From a virus: 61,839 nucleotides of DNA. Shown in pieces: positions 15,113 to 24,138 of this stretch (the stretch's first letter is position 1; each line of letters starts with the position of its first letter). Location: the IMG/VR virus record IMGVR_UViG_3300042898_003568, positions 1-61,839 of that record; one strand, given 5' to 3'. Position numbers and translations under genes: made by a program. Below the pieces are notes generated by a model. The model saw only the letters and a list, made by a program, of their open reading frames with translations, was not told where the DNA came from and did not search any database.

Positions 15113-16033
15113 GCCTTTGAGTACTTTAAATTGGCTTCTATACTTAATGACGGCAAGGTCTTTAGCTTTTGCTTCAATCTCTGTATCAAATTCGAGACCA
15201 TACGTTTGAATCTCTTCATAAATGTAGTCTGCGTGTGCTGTTGCTCTTCCTGTTGCATCTTCTAATGTCTTTGGTGAACTAATATGTGTCAATGGCTTTA
15301 CGTTCCAAGTAGAGTGTGCCAATCTAAGTGCTTCTTCCATAGTTTGGTCTTGTGGACCATAGTTGAAGTGATGTTGGTCGAATACGATTGGAATACCAAT
15401 CTTAGTATGAACCAAGTCGTGAAGTATCTTCACAGAATATTGATTTGGACTATCATCGTTCTCTAATGTCAATCTAGCTTTACAAGAGTCTGATAAAAGT
15501 GCAAAACCATCTACAAATCGCTGTGCTGCCTCTTCTCGTGTTGGCTTAGTTGTGTTGATGTGAATATTGATTGGATAGTAGTGAGTCTTATCGAGACCTA
15601 TCAAATCCATAAGCTCTGCGTGTTTGTTAAGTTCATCGATTGTCTTAACGACAACAGAAGGGTTCTCACTCGCCAAAACGTTGAAAGGGCCAGGATGATA
15701 TGATACTCTGATGTCGTTGTCTTTGATAAAGTCACCAATCTTCTTCATCAGACTATGAATGTATGTGAAGTTTGGTAAGTCTTCAAATTTGTACTCTGTC
15801 ATCCACGGAAAAGAATCAGAAGACAATCTATAGACATAGATGTCGTTCTTTATGTTGTATTCGAGTACCTTTAAAGTATCTTTTAGATTCTCTACAATAA
15901 GTTCTGAAGCATAGGTAATACCTTTGGCTAAGAAAGTTTTCTTGACCATTCCTCTGTTGACTTGTATCTGTTCTTTCTTTTTCTTACCGACATTACATCC
16001 CATAGGTATGCAACAATATCCTATTCTATTCAT
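15110..16033 (-). CDS. UV-damage endonuclease (UVDE/UvsE family)
   Basis: The protein of about 307 aa starts MNRIGYCCIP, typical of UVDE, so ATG 16033 is preferred over ATG 16039. It has the TIM-barrel metal-site segments VSYHPGPF, INIHINTT, LTLENDD, VFDQHHFN and HISSP, with the His and Glu ligands of the family. It nicks DNA 5' of UV photoproducts and some other lesions, starting excision repair. Its stop is followed by an out-of-frame tail (15064-15112). Confidence 0.93.
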   Translation of the reverse strand: MNRIGYCCIPMGCNVGKKKKEQIQVNRGMVKKTFLAKGITYASELIVENLKDTLKVLEYNIKNDIYVYRLSSDSFPWMTEYKFEDLPNFTYIHSLMKKIGDFIKDNDIRVSYHPGPFNVLASENPSVVVKTIDELNKHAELMDLIGLDKTHYYPINIHINTTKPTREEAAQRFVDGFALLSDSCKARLTLENDDSPNQYSVKILHDLVHTKIGIPIVFDQHHFNYGPQDQTMEEALRLAHSTWNVKPLTHISSPKTLEDATGRATAHADYIYEEIQTYGLEFDTEIEAKAKDLAVIKYRSQFKVLKG

Positions 16034-16374
16034 AAGCATTCGTATCCTTTTGATTGTTTTAGTTTATCTATTATGTCTTCGACACTTCCTATAAAGGTAT
16101 ATATTGATGCGTCTTCGTCAAAGAAAAGCGGTTTTATTTTTTCAAAGAACCTGAAGTATCTTTCTCTTGAAAGGAACGTCGTTATTTTATAAGCAGCGTC
16201 GTTCGCTTCATCTTCAGTCATATCGTACGCCATAGTAGAACCCACGAAGTCACTATCATGCTTCGCACCAACTTCTTTACATAGAATGCCGATGAACTGC
16301 TCTGTACTTATGTTGGTTATGAATTCCGATCCGGAGTTCGTCTTTATAGTCCTGCTCATAACTTTATTTTTCAC
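16030..16374 (-). CDS. Hypothetical protein, 114 aa
   Basis: It lies directly upstream of the UV endonuclease, and the genes touch or overlap at 16030-16033. It is mostly helical and acidic. No family is recognised. A second Met five residues in is an alternative start. Confidence 0.65.
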   Translation of the reverse strand: MKNKVMSRTIKTNSGSEFITNISTEQFIGILCKEVGAKHDSDFVGSTMAYDMTEDEANDAAYKITTFLSRERYFRFFEKIKPLFFDEDASIYTFIGSVEDIIDKLKQSKGYECL

Positions 16375-16382
16375 AAATATAC

Positions 16383-16405
16383 AAAAAAAAACGCTATCAA
16401 AGCGC
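16383..16405. terminator. Intrinsic terminator at the end of the spoVR-like gene
   Basis: On the minus strand CGCT, loop TTGAT and AGCG are followed by a long T run (plus 16382-16391 is nearly all A). The spoVR-like stop TGA lies in the loop (16397-16399). Confidence 0.7.
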
Positions 16406-17893
16406 TTTTTTTGTTGTTCCTATTTCTTTTCCTTCTTCCATCATCCTGACCGGAAATCCCCAAAGATATTCTACGTGAGGCAGTACCTTAGATATTGACC
16501 CTGAATCCAGTGATCGCTTGTTGACCTGAGTGTGTTCTAATGTAAGCGTTCTGTCTCCGTATACGTCTATGTCATAGACCTGTATGTCAGGAACGTATCT
16601 ACTTCGGTTGTAAGATTCAGAAAGTGTTTGTCTAACTTTTTTATATCCGTATTCGTCATGTATTGCAGAAACTTCGTAGTGTGTCGCCTCTTCTTCGTCC
16701 GTAAGGCAGAAAAGCTTCATGTCTCTTATCACCTTTGGAGATAGGTACTGAAGAACGAAAGTCTCGTCTTTGAAGTTCTCTACAATATATCTAAAAGTTT
16801 CTGACCAATTTCCTTTTCCTGCTATTTCTGGAAACCAATTTTTGTCTTCTTGTGTAGGATTCAAAGACATCCTCTTCAAATCTGTGAATATGTTGAATCC
16901 CAGTGTGTATGGATTTAGTCCTGAATAGTAGTTAGAATCAAAACCTGGTTGAAATATTACATTTGAGTGATGATGAAAGAACTCTAACATAAAGTCATCA
17001 CCTAAATATCCTTCTTCATACATCTTATTGATTATCTCATAATGTGTGAATGTGGCACAGCCTTCATTAGTGACTTTAGATTGTCCTTGTGGGTAGAAAT
17101 ATTGAGAAGTCTTTCTTACGATTCTAACAAGCTCTCTTTGCCAACCTTTTAACTTAGGAGAGTTCTTTTCTATGAAATAAAGAATATTTTCTTCCGGTTG
17201 CTCAGGAAATCTTCTTTCTTTTGCAATTTCTTGCTTTTCCTTAGGAAGAGTTCTCCAGATATCGTCTAAAAAGACCTGATCATCTTCTAATTTCTTTTTA
17301 AGTCTTTCTTTTTCTTCGCCTGGTGATATCTTTCTTGGCTTTTGATATTTATCTACACCATAGTTCATAAGAGCATGACAAGAATCCAATACCGCCTCTA
17401 CTTCATCAAAACCATATTTCTCTTCACATTTAGTCACAAAGTTCTTTGCAAAGACCATATAGTCTATTATTGCATCTGCCTGAGTCCATTGTTTGAATAG
17501 ATAGTTGTTTTTGAAAAAATGGTTGTGGCCGTATGCGGCATGTGCCAAAACAAGTACCATTAAACAAGTAGTATTGTCTTCCATGTTATATGATATACAA
17601 GGATTTGAATTTATAACAAGTTCATAAGCCAATCCCATTCTACCTTTTTTGTAGTTGTTCTGGTTCATAACAAAGTCTTTTCCAAACTTCCAGTGATTAT
17701 ATGAAATAGGAAGTCCAATAAGAGAATAAGCATCTAACATCTGTTCGGATGATATTATCTCAAATTGATTTGGATAGGTTTCCAAACCAAGATACTCTTC
17801 TGCTATTCTAGAAACTACCTTATCTGCCTCTATTATTGTTTCTTCATCCCAATCTGATCGGGAAAAAAGTTTTTTTAAATCTGCTTTATCCAT
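16397..17893 (-). CDS. SpoVR/YcgB family protein
   Basis: The 498-aa protein spans the whole SpoVR family: YNHWKFGKDF near the start, then LVINSNPCISYNMEDN, VLAHAAYGHNHFF, NEGCATFTHYEI, NPYTLGFNIFTDLKR, and a C-terminal domain with VYDIDVYGDRTL. These are conserved family blocks. SpoVR was found in Bacillus spore cortex formation, and its E. coli homologue YcgB is linked with YeaG/YeaH. The biochemical activity is unknown. Its start shares a base with the YeaH-like stop. Confidence 0.93.
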   Translation of the reverse strand: MDKADLKKLFSRSDWDEETIIEADKVVSRIAEEYLGLETYPNQFEIISSEQMLDAYSLIGLPISYNHWKFGKDFVMNQNNYKKGRMGLAYELVINSNPCISYNMEDNTTCLMVLVLAHAAYGHNHFFKNNYLFKQWTQADAIIDYMVFAKNFVTKCEEKYGFDEVEAVLDSCHALMNYGVDKYQKPRKISPGEEKERLKKKLEDDQVFLDDIWRTLPKEKQEIAKERRFPEQPEENILYFIEKNSPKLKGWQRELVRIVRKTSQYFYPQGQSKVTNEGCATFTHYEIINKMYEEGYLGDDFMLEFFHHHSNVIFQPGFDSNYYSGLNPYTLGFNIFTDLKRMSLNPTQEDKNWFPEIAGKGNWSETFRYIVENFKDETFVLQYLSPKVIRDMKLFCLTDEEEATHYEVSAIHDEYGYKKVRQTLSESYNRSRYVPDIQVYDIDVYGDRTLTLEHTQVNKRSLDSGSISKVLPHVEYLWGFPVRMMEEGKEIGTTKKAL

Positions 17894-19155
17894 TATGCTG
17901 TCTTCTTTTTAAAGAAATCTTGAAAGACTTTCCAGATTCCACCTACTTCATCAATTTTACCTATTTCAAAGTTATTTCTTTTATCAGCAATTGTTTTATA
18001 ACTTTGCCATAAGTCACCTTCACTTCTTCTACATATCTCTATATAAATCATATATTGTACAGAGTTTAATATATCAGCATCCAATATTCTGGCACAATCT
18101 ACCGCGTCCGATCTATCCCAAACATCACCATCAGATGCTTGAGCAGCATATATGTTCCAATCTTTAGAATATCTTTCTTTTATGATTTTACTCATCAATT
18201 CCAATGCAGAAATAACAACCGTACCACCACTTTCTCTAGAGTTGAAGAACTCTTCTTCATTTACCTCTTTTGCGACCGTAGTATGTCTTATGAAAACCAT
18301 TTCAATCCTTTCATATTGTTTAGTCAAAAACATATAAAGTAACATGAAAAATCTTTTTGCTATGTCCTTTTCTTTTTCTCCCATCGATCCAGATACGTCC
18401 ATAACACAGAACATCACAGCAGACGTTACAGGAACTGCTACTTTTTCGAAGTTGTTGTATTGAAGGTCGACCTCTTCCATGAAAGATACTGAAAGCTTCA
18501 TCTTCTTTAGCTTATCCAACTCTTTCTCTAACTCAGCAATCAAAACCAAATCAGTCTCGGTCTTCAACTTATCCTCTATCTCCTTTATCTTCTTGTCGAA
18601 AAACATACCTACAGCCATTCTTCTAGCCATAGAGTTTTTGTAGGATCTTGTTATATTTAACTTGCTTGGATTTCCGTAGTTGGAATATCCTGCTCTCTTT
18701 TGTTTAAAGTCTACTATTGAGTTTAGATGTTTCTTAACCATGTCTGGTAGTTCTAAATCAGCGAAGAAGTAGTCTAAAAACTCTTCTCTACTTATCGTAA
18801 CTGAAAATTCATCTTCTGTTGGGTCGCCATCTTTCGAACCTTTCTGACCTTTTCCCTTTCCTTGTCCACCTTTTGGCTTTTCAATAGTATCTCCTTGAGT
18901 GTATTCTTTATTTCCTGGATGAACATGCTTTTTATCACCACTATCTTTATCATAGTGAAATTGTGGTTCACCTATTCCTTTAACAGGAACTTTTATATTG
19001 CCGTTGGAAGAAGTAAGATCTTTTACATTAGTATTTTTGACGATGTCTGGCAATGCTTTCTTAATCTGATCCTCTACTCTTTTAAGCAATCTCTGTCTGT
19101 TTTCTGAAGATTTCCCTTTAGAGTTCTTTCTTCGATCTACTATATTTATTGACAT
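17893..19155 (-). CDS. YeaH-like protein (DUF444, von Willebrand A-type)
   Basis: The 420-aa protein has the DUF444 pattern: a basic N-terminus (IVDRRKNSKGKSSENRQR), a glycine/lysine-rich linker, and a vWA-like domain with the MIDAS motif VMDVSGSMGE around residue 250. RHTTVAKEV and SGGTVVISAL follow. In bacteria the gene is paired with prkA/yeaG and spoVR/ycgB. All three are adjacent and in that order here, so the phage carries the intact module. Confidence 0.92.
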   Translation of the reverse strand: MSINIVDRRKNSKGKSSENRQRLLKRVEDQIKKALPDIVKNTNVKDLTSSNGNIKVPVKGIGEPQFHYDKDSGDKKHVHPGNKEYTQGDTIEKPKGGQGKGKGQKGSKDGDPTEDEFSVTISREEFLDYFFADLELPDMVKKHLNSIVDFKQKRAGYSNYGNPSKLNITRSYKNSMARRMAVGMFFDKKIKEIEDKLKTETDLVLIAELEKELDKLKKMKLSVSFMEEVDLQYNNFEKVAVPVTSAVMFCVMDVSGSMGEKEKDIAKRFFMLLYMFLTKQYERIEMVFIRHTTVAKEVNEEEFFNSRESGGTVVISALELMSKIIKERYSKDWNIYAAQASDGDVWDRSDAVDCARILDADILNSVQYMIYIEICRRSEGDLWQSYKTIADKRNNFEIGKIDEVGGIWKVFQDFFKKKTA

Positions 19156-19252
19156 CTATCAGGTTTTTAATTTTTATCATACGAAGAAGGTGCTTGATGG
19201 AATCTAATTCGATTCCACCATAGCCCGGTCTTCTATATTTTTTTAACATCAT
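19118..19252 (-). CDS. Possible coupled small protein, 44 aa
   Basis: An ATG overlapping the prkA-like stop (TAATGATG) opens a 44-codon frame (LKKYRRPGYGGI, then a basic helix). It fills the 96-base gap and ends 38 bases inside the YeaH-like gene. Overlap junctions of this kind mark real genes elsewhere in the window. It may alternatively be a leader that couples translation. Confidence 0.4.
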   Translation of the reverse strand: MMLKKYRRPGYGGIELDSIKHLLRMIKIKNLIDVNKYSRSKKEL

Positions 19253-21174
19253 TATGAGCTTTTTCTAACTCTTAAATACCAGTCAGTTAATAGCTTAATT
19301 TGTTTGTTAGTGTATCCTCTTTCAACCATTCTATCGATAAACTCAGAATGTTTTTTATCTTCTTCTTTAGATACTTTTCCAGTAAATGAGATTACAGGAA
19401 TCAAATCTTCTGTTTTAGAGAATATTCTTTTTTCGATAACATTCTTGATTTTCTCATAAGAATCCCAAGATGGTGCTGATCCATTTTTAGCTTTGTGTCT
19501 TAAATAGAACTGAACTAAATCGTTTCTGAAATCTTTAGGATTCGCAATACCTGCAGGTTTTTCAATCTTTTCAAGTTCTTCATTCAAAGCTACTCTATCG
19601 AATTGTTGTCCTGTCTCTGGATCTCTATAGTCGTTATCTTGACACCAATGGTCTGCATAAGTAATATATCTTTCGAATAAGTTTTGTCCATACTCTTGAT
19701 AAGAATCAACATAAGCTTTTTGAATCTCATCTCCGATAAACTCTGCATATTTTCCGCTTAGTTTAGATTTCAATATGTTAAGATAGAAATCTTCAGTTTC
19801 TTTTGGCATTTGTGCTTTAACAATCTCATTTTCAAGAACGTAGAATAAATGAACTGGATTAGCAGCAAGTTCTTCAGAATCGTGGTTGAATACTTTAGAA
19901 AGAACTTTAAATGCAAAACGAGTTGATATTCCATTCATTCCTTCAGTAACACCGGCATTATCTTTATATTCTTGTAATGATTTAGCTTTAGGATCAGACT
20001 CTTTTAAGTTCTCACCATCATAGATTCTCATCTTTGAATATAGATTAGAGTTTTCAGGAACTTTCAATCTTGTCATTACAGAGAATTGTGCCAATAAGTC
20101 TAAAGTCTTTGGTGCACAAGGTGCTTCAGATAAAGAAGAACCTTTAAGAAGTTTTTTATAGATTTCTACTTCTTCATTTACTCTCAAGCAATAAGGTACT
20201 CTTACGATGTAAACCCTGTCTAAGAAAGCTTCGTTCTTTTTATCATTTGAGAAAACATCCCATTCAGACTCATTAGAGTGTGCTAAGATAATACCTTGAA
20301 AAGGAATAGCTGGTAAGTTTTCTGTACCATTGAAGTTTCCTTCTTGAGTTGCAGTTAATAAAGGGTGTAGGACTTTGATAGGTGCTTTAAACATCTCTAC
20401 GAACTCCATCATACCTTGGTTTGCACGACAAAGAGATCCTGAATAGTTATAAGCATCTGCATCATTCTGTGGAAACTCTGCCAACTTTCTTATATCTACT
20501 TTTCCTACTAATGCTGAAATGTCTTGATTGTTTTCATCACCTGGTTCTGTCTTAGCAATACCGATTTGAGACGCGATAGACATCTTCATTTTTCTCACTT
20601 TGAACTTAGAGATATCACCTTCAAATTCGGCTAATCTTTTTGTTGCCCAAGGAGAAGCACATGAAGGAACGTATCTTTTTGCGATTCCATATTCATCCTC
20701 TAACTCTTTTCTGTAGTTTGCGAAAAGACCAAGTGGACTTTCCCACACAGGAGATACTTCACCATCAGCAACAAGCACATACATAGTGCTTCTTTCCATA
20801 AGTTGCTTCAACCTTTCAGCCAAAGATGACTTACCTCCACCTACTGGTCCTAAAAGGTATAGTATTTGTTTTTTTTCTTCTAATCCTTGTGCGGCATGTT
20901 TGAAGAAAGAAACAATTTGTTCGATAGTTTCTTCCATTCCAAAGAATTCGTTGAATGCAGGGTATCTTTTGATTACTTTGTTAGAGTAGATTCTGCTCAG
21001 CCTTTCGTCTAATTTAGTATCGACTATTGCCGGTTCGCCGATGGCATCTAACATTCTTTCTGCTGGAGATGCGTATATTTTGTTATCCTCTTTGCAAAGA
21101 TTGAGATACTCTTGTATCGTGATGTCCTTATCGGAATGTGCAAAGTCTTTCTTGATGATGTTCAACAAACTCAT
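19252..21174 (-). CDS. PrkA/YeaG-type serine protein kinase with AAA+ domain
   Basis: The 640-aa protein is full length for PrkA. It has the N-terminal AAA+ module with Walker A LLGPVGGGKSS (G109-S117), the block CASPWATKRL, the region GILAHSNESEW, and the C-terminal PrkA kinase-like domain. PrkA phosphorylates proteins in starvation and sporulation (YeaG in E. coli, PrkA in Bacillus). It heads the prkA-yeaH-spoVR run. In a phage it may alter host stress state or resource use. Confidence 0.94.
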   Translation of the reverse strand: MSLLNIIKKDFAHSDKDITIQEYLNLCKEDNKIYASPAERMLDAIGEPAIVDTKLDERLSRIYSNKVIKRYPAFNEFFGMEETIEQIVSFFKHAAQGLEEKKQILYLLGPVGGGKSSLAERLKQLMERSTMYVLVADGEVSPVWESPLGLFANYRKELEDEYGIAKRYVPSCASPWATKRLAEFEGDISKFKVRKMKMSIASQIGIAKTEPGDENNQDISALVGKVDIRKLAEFPQNDADAYNYSGSLCRANQGMMEFVEMFKAPIKVLHPLLTATQEGNFNGTENLPAIPFQGIILAHSNESEWDVFSNDKKNEAFLDRVYIVRVPYCLRVNEEVEIYKKLLKGSSLSEAPCAPKTLDLLAQFSVMTRLKVPENSNLYSKMRIYDGENLKESDPKAKSLQEYKDNAGVTEGMNGISTRFAFKVLSKVFNHDSEELAANPVHLFYVLENEIVKAQMPKETEDFYLNILKSKLSGKYAEFIGDEIQKAYVDSYQEYGQNLFERYITYADHWCQDNDYRDPETGQQFDRVALNEELEKIEKPAGIANPKDFRNDLVQFYLRHKAKNGSAPSWDSYEKIKNVIEKRIFSKTEDLIPVISFTGKVSKEEDKKHSEFIDRMVERGYTNKQIKLLTDWYLRVRKSS

Positions 21175-21340
21175 ATTGTAGTTTTATTTTTTTTCTTGAA
21201 TTGAATCATTTTTATTTATACAGCAAGTCTTTGACTAAGTTTGCCATATACTTTCATTATATATATTGATATTTGATGTCTTAATATTGAATTTCTACTC
21301 GATTTTTAAAAATATGAAATAGATTTTTAATATATATGTT
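21175..21340. promoter_or_regulatory. Divergent promoter region
   Basis: This gap separates prkA-like (minus) from the 21341 gene (plus). On the minus strand it holds TATAAATA (plus 21213-21220), the T4 late core, about 37 bases before the prkA-like ATG. On the plus strand TTTTTAATATATATG (21323-21338) directly precedes ATG 21341. No gene is seen in it. Confidence 0.45.
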
Positions 21341-21895
21341 ATGAAGATTAGAAAATTTGTAGATTTTATAAACGAAGAGTTTAACGATACACCAGAAGCT
21401 TATATTGAGACTGCTTTAAAGCAACTTCAAAAAAAGATTGGTAAGATGTTTGAAGATCAAGTTGATATTAAAGATCAAGAAAAAGAGGGAAATATCTCTA
21501 TAATGAAAGCCAAAGGAAAAGGTAAGTCTAAAAAACTTAGTTTTAAAGAGTTAGGTGTTCAGTTGGAAAGTTCTGAGATATCAAAGTATTCAAAACTATA
21601 TGACTCACTTACTATTAAGTTTAGTGATGCTGATGCAACATACAATATGTTGTTATTGATTGATTTAAAAGATGGTATGCCTAAAGATCCTACAAAAGAT
21701 TTTTCTTTTGAAGATATTGAAAGTTGTTTCATTAAATTCAAAAAGTATGATTTGGAAACATTCGAAGTTCTTGGACAGATGACCAAGAATGTAAAGATAA
21801 AAGACATAGATGAAAACTTTTTGGTTGATTTAAAGATAGAGCTAGACGATACCTTCAGTGATGATGATGAAAAACTAGAAATAGAAACTGAATAA
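21341..21895 (+). CDS. Candidate capsid-targeted protein, 184 aa
   Basis: It begins MKIRKFVDFINE, among the best copies of the shared N-terminal peptide, ending in I-N-E as expected of a prohead protease site. The rest is acidic, with a Lys-rich patch (KAKGKGKSKK) and a C-terminus full of Asp and Glu. No domain is recognised. A phage-type promoter precedes it and a terminator follows, so it is a single-gene unit. Confidence 0.75.
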   Translation: MKIRKFVDFINEEFNDTPEAYIETALKQLQKKIGKMFEDQVDIKDQEKEGNISIMKAKGKGKSKKLSFKELGVQLESSEISKYSKLYDSLTIKFSDADATYNMLLLIDLKDGMPKDPTKDFSFEDIESCFIKFKKYDLETFEVLGQMTKNVKIKDIDENFLVDLKIELDDTFSDDDEKLEIETE

Positions 21896-21922
21896 AAAAT
21901 GCCGACAAATGTCGGCATTTTT
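21895..21922. terminator. Intrinsic terminator
   Basis: AAATGCCGAC (21897-21906) pairs with GTCGGCATTT (21911-21920), with flanking A and T runs. A frame open from 21899 would read through this stem, which argues for the later start at 21956. Confidence 0.9.
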
Positions 21923-21955
21923 CAATTGGAGAAAGAAATATTTAATAAATATCTC

Positions 21956-22462
21956 ATGAACGTAAACATAGTAACCAATTTTCAACTTATAGGTCATATA
22001 AAGACATCAAGGTACTTTAGAGTAAGTCTTGGACTTATACCAACCGTAGAAAAGAACGGTGCGAGAAAATATAATGATAAAGATAAATTCTCATTCTTTT
22101 ATAATAACTCTTATAATACAACCATTTATGGACAAGGTAATGCAGGTAATATAAGATTCTATACAGACCATTACATAACAGAACCTATATTGGCGGTTTA
22201 CTATGGTGATAACTTTGAAGAGTTTTTGTTCGACTTTGATTTTAAAATGTTTAGAGATAAAGGTATGGACTTCTATCTAGGACACATTCTAAAAGAAATG
22301 GATATTAAGTATGAAGAGAAAAAAAAGAACGACGAGTTAAAGAAACTCGAAGAAAAAGAGGCCGGAAATCCAGATCTAATAACAAAGAATCCAGGATCAG
22401 TATCATATGCAGATATCGAAGCTTATCTCGAAAAGAAAAGACAGGAAAGATATAAAGGTTAG
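21956..22462 (+). CDS. Hypothetical protein, 168 aa
   Basis: It starts at ATG 21956 (MNVNIVTNFQLIGHI) after the terminator. An N-terminal beta-rich domain is followed by an Asp/Phe-rich section and a charged helical tail (EEKKKNDELKKLEEKEAG). It may be a virion assembly factor, but no family is recognised. Confidence 0.65.
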   Translation: MNVNIVTNFQLIGHIKTSRYFRVSLGLIPTVEKNGARKYNDKDKFSFFYNNSYNTTIYGQGNAGNIRFYTDHYITEPILAVYYGDNFEEFLFDFDFKMFRDKGMDFYLGHILKEMDIKYEEKKKNDELKKLEEKEAGNPDLITKNPGSVSYADIEAYLEKKRQERYKG

Positions 22463-22701
22463 TTATAAAGTATCGATGCCAATGAGATGTAGACTAAATG
22501 TTTGTCTTCTTTATCTAAGTCATCAAAATCATAACTTATTTCCAAGTCATCGTCTTCATGCATGATATAAAGATATATTTTGTTTTCTCCTTTAACATAT
22601 TCGATAGAATTAAAAGTAGCAAAACTAAGGTCTAGATCCATAACCAGTTCGGTCAGACCTATACCCATTATCAGTATCATTTTAGCCACTTTCTTTTTCA
22701 T
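22459..22701 (-). CDS. Hypothetical protein, 80 aa
   Basis: A hydrophobic N-terminus (MKKKVAKMILIMGIG) may be a membrane anchor. An acidic C-terminal half follows. TTTAATATATACTATATG on the minus strand puts the recurring AT motif directly at its start. The function is unknown. Confidence 0.55.
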   Translation of the reverse strand: MKKKVAKMILIMGIGLTELVMDLDLSFATFNSIEYVKGENKIYLYIMHEDDDLEISYDFDDLDKEDKHLVYISLASILYN

Positions 22702-22757
22702 ATAGTATATATTAAATAGGTGTAATAAAATCGGGAGGATACCGTTTTTTGAAATGG

Positions 22758-22785
22758 TTTTTTAATATATAATAAAAAATAATAA
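22758..22785 (+). promoter_or_regulatory. Phage-type AT promoter motif (best copy)
   Basis: TTTTTTAATATATAATAAAA and the following AATAATAA lie just before ATG 22794. This is the most complete form of the motif, nearly matched at 9305 and 48937. Confidence 0.55.
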
Positions 22786-22793
22786 TTTTATTC

Positions 22794-24095
22794 ATGAATA
22801 TTCTTAAATACGGAGACTATATCACAGAAAAAGCTGCATACGAAATGCTTTTAGAGTCAAAGGCAGTGTTCTCACAGAAACTTGTAAACCTTCTTAATAG
22901 AATGAAAAGTAATAAGATAGCAGCGGCTATTCTAAGCTTCCAATCAAAAGATGTAGACGGACTTGCACAAAACTATGTAGATATGACAGATTCTAAAGAA
23001 GAGTTATCTTTTACACCTGATAGAAAAGTACAAGAACTTACAGCAGGAAGACCTGAACACTACAGAGTTACGAATAGTGGAAGATACCTTACACACAGCG
23101 ATAGAAACGACAAGATATTCAAAAGACTGGGATATGTAAAAGAAGGAAGAACAAACTGGGCACCAGAAACAGGAACTCTATTGGCTATATTAGCAGAGAC
23201 ACAAAGTGTTACTGGTAAAACTTATTGTATGGTTGAAGAAGTTGAACCTAATGGATCAGAACCAAGAATAGGTGTTGTCAACAAAGAAGCTATGGAACTT
23301 GATAGTGATGATTTAAAAGCTATCTGGAAGACTGCAAGAAATCCTGTTAAGATAGGAAGATTTGCTAGAGCATTCTTGACTGCAGCAAAAGTTACTTTCA
23401 CAGATCAAGATATTGAAGTATTCGTAAACGAGTATAAAGCAACATATGATTTTGCCGCAGATATACTAAAACAATTTGAAATCGTAAAAGCAGATCAAAT
23501 CACACACTGGTATTCGGAAGACCAATATCAAAGTGGTGGTGGATCATTAAACAACTCTTGTATGGCACATGCTGATTCAGAATGGTTAGAGGTATACTCT
23601 AAAAATCCAGAAGTAAGTCTTGTTATACTATATGATGATAACGGAACTATAGAAGATGGTAAATATGTATCCAGAAAGATAAAAGGAAGAGCTATTTTAT
23701 GGGATTGTAATGTCAACGGAAACGACACACAGTTTATGGACAGAATCTACACATCTCAAGATTCAGACGTAGGTATCTTCAAACAATTTGCAGAGAAAAA
23801 CGGGTGGTGGTATAAAAAAGAACAATCTATGTCTCCAGACGAAAAACTTACAGATGGAAGCCAAGACTTGAGTAGAGCAAACATTATTTGTAAAGTAAAG
23901 TCCGCAAATCCAAGTGGATGCTATCCTTATATGGATACTATGTGTTTCATAAACATAAACGAAAATATCATCGGAAACTCTATGGATGCGGTTGATCCAG
24001 ATGGACAATACTCAGACGACTACGATGAATACGACGGACCAATCAGAGTAGCTAGATCTACTGAGGGAGATTGGTTTTCGCCAGACAACTACTAA
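22794..24095 (+). CDS. Candidate capsid-targeted protein, 433 aa
   Basis: It begins MNILKYGDYITE, fitting the shared N-terminal peptide with I-T-E. The central part has GSLNNSCMAHAD and the block VSLVILYDDNG...GRAILWDC...FMDRIYTSQDSDV, which resembles a family of unknown function seen in large phages. The C-terminus is acidic. A phage-type promoter and a perfect 14-bp terminator bracket it. It is inferred to be packaged, possibly enzymatic. Confidence 0.75.
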   Translation: MNILKYGDYITEKAAYEMLLESKAVFSQKLVNLLNRMKSNKIAAAILSFQSKDVDGLAQNYVDMTDSKEELSFTPDRKVQELTAGRPEHYRVTNSGRYLTHSDRNDKIFKRLGYVKEGRTNWAPETGTLLAILAETQSVTGKTYCMVEEVEPNGSEPRIGVVNKEAMELDSDDLKAIWKTARNPVKIGRFARAFLTAAKVTFTDQDIEVFVNEYKATYDFAADILKQFEIVKADQITHWYSEDQYQSGGGSLNNSCMAHADSEWLEVYSKNPEVSLVILYDDNGTIEDGKYVSRKIKGRAILWDCNVNGNDTQFMDRIYTSQDSDVGIFKQFAEKNGWWYKKEQSMSPDEKLTDGSQDLSRANIICKVKSANPSGCYPYMDTMCFININENIIGNSMDAVDPDGQYSDDYDEYDGPIRVARSTEGDWFSPDNY

Positions 24096-24106
24096 AAAGA
24101 TATAAC

Positions 24107-24138
24107 AAAAAAAGAGACTCGTTTGAGTCTCTTTTTTT
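24107..24138. terminator. Intrinsic terminator, 14-bp perfect stem
   Basis: Positions 24107-24120 pair with 24125-24138 (GAGACTC / GAGTCTC plus A7/T7), loop GTTT. It serves the convergent genes on both sides. The same core stem recurs at 53430. Confidence 0.93.

Noticed and set aside
21899-21955. Longer N-terminus for the gene starting at 21956
   Set aside because: The extra codons read through a perfect intrinsic terminator.
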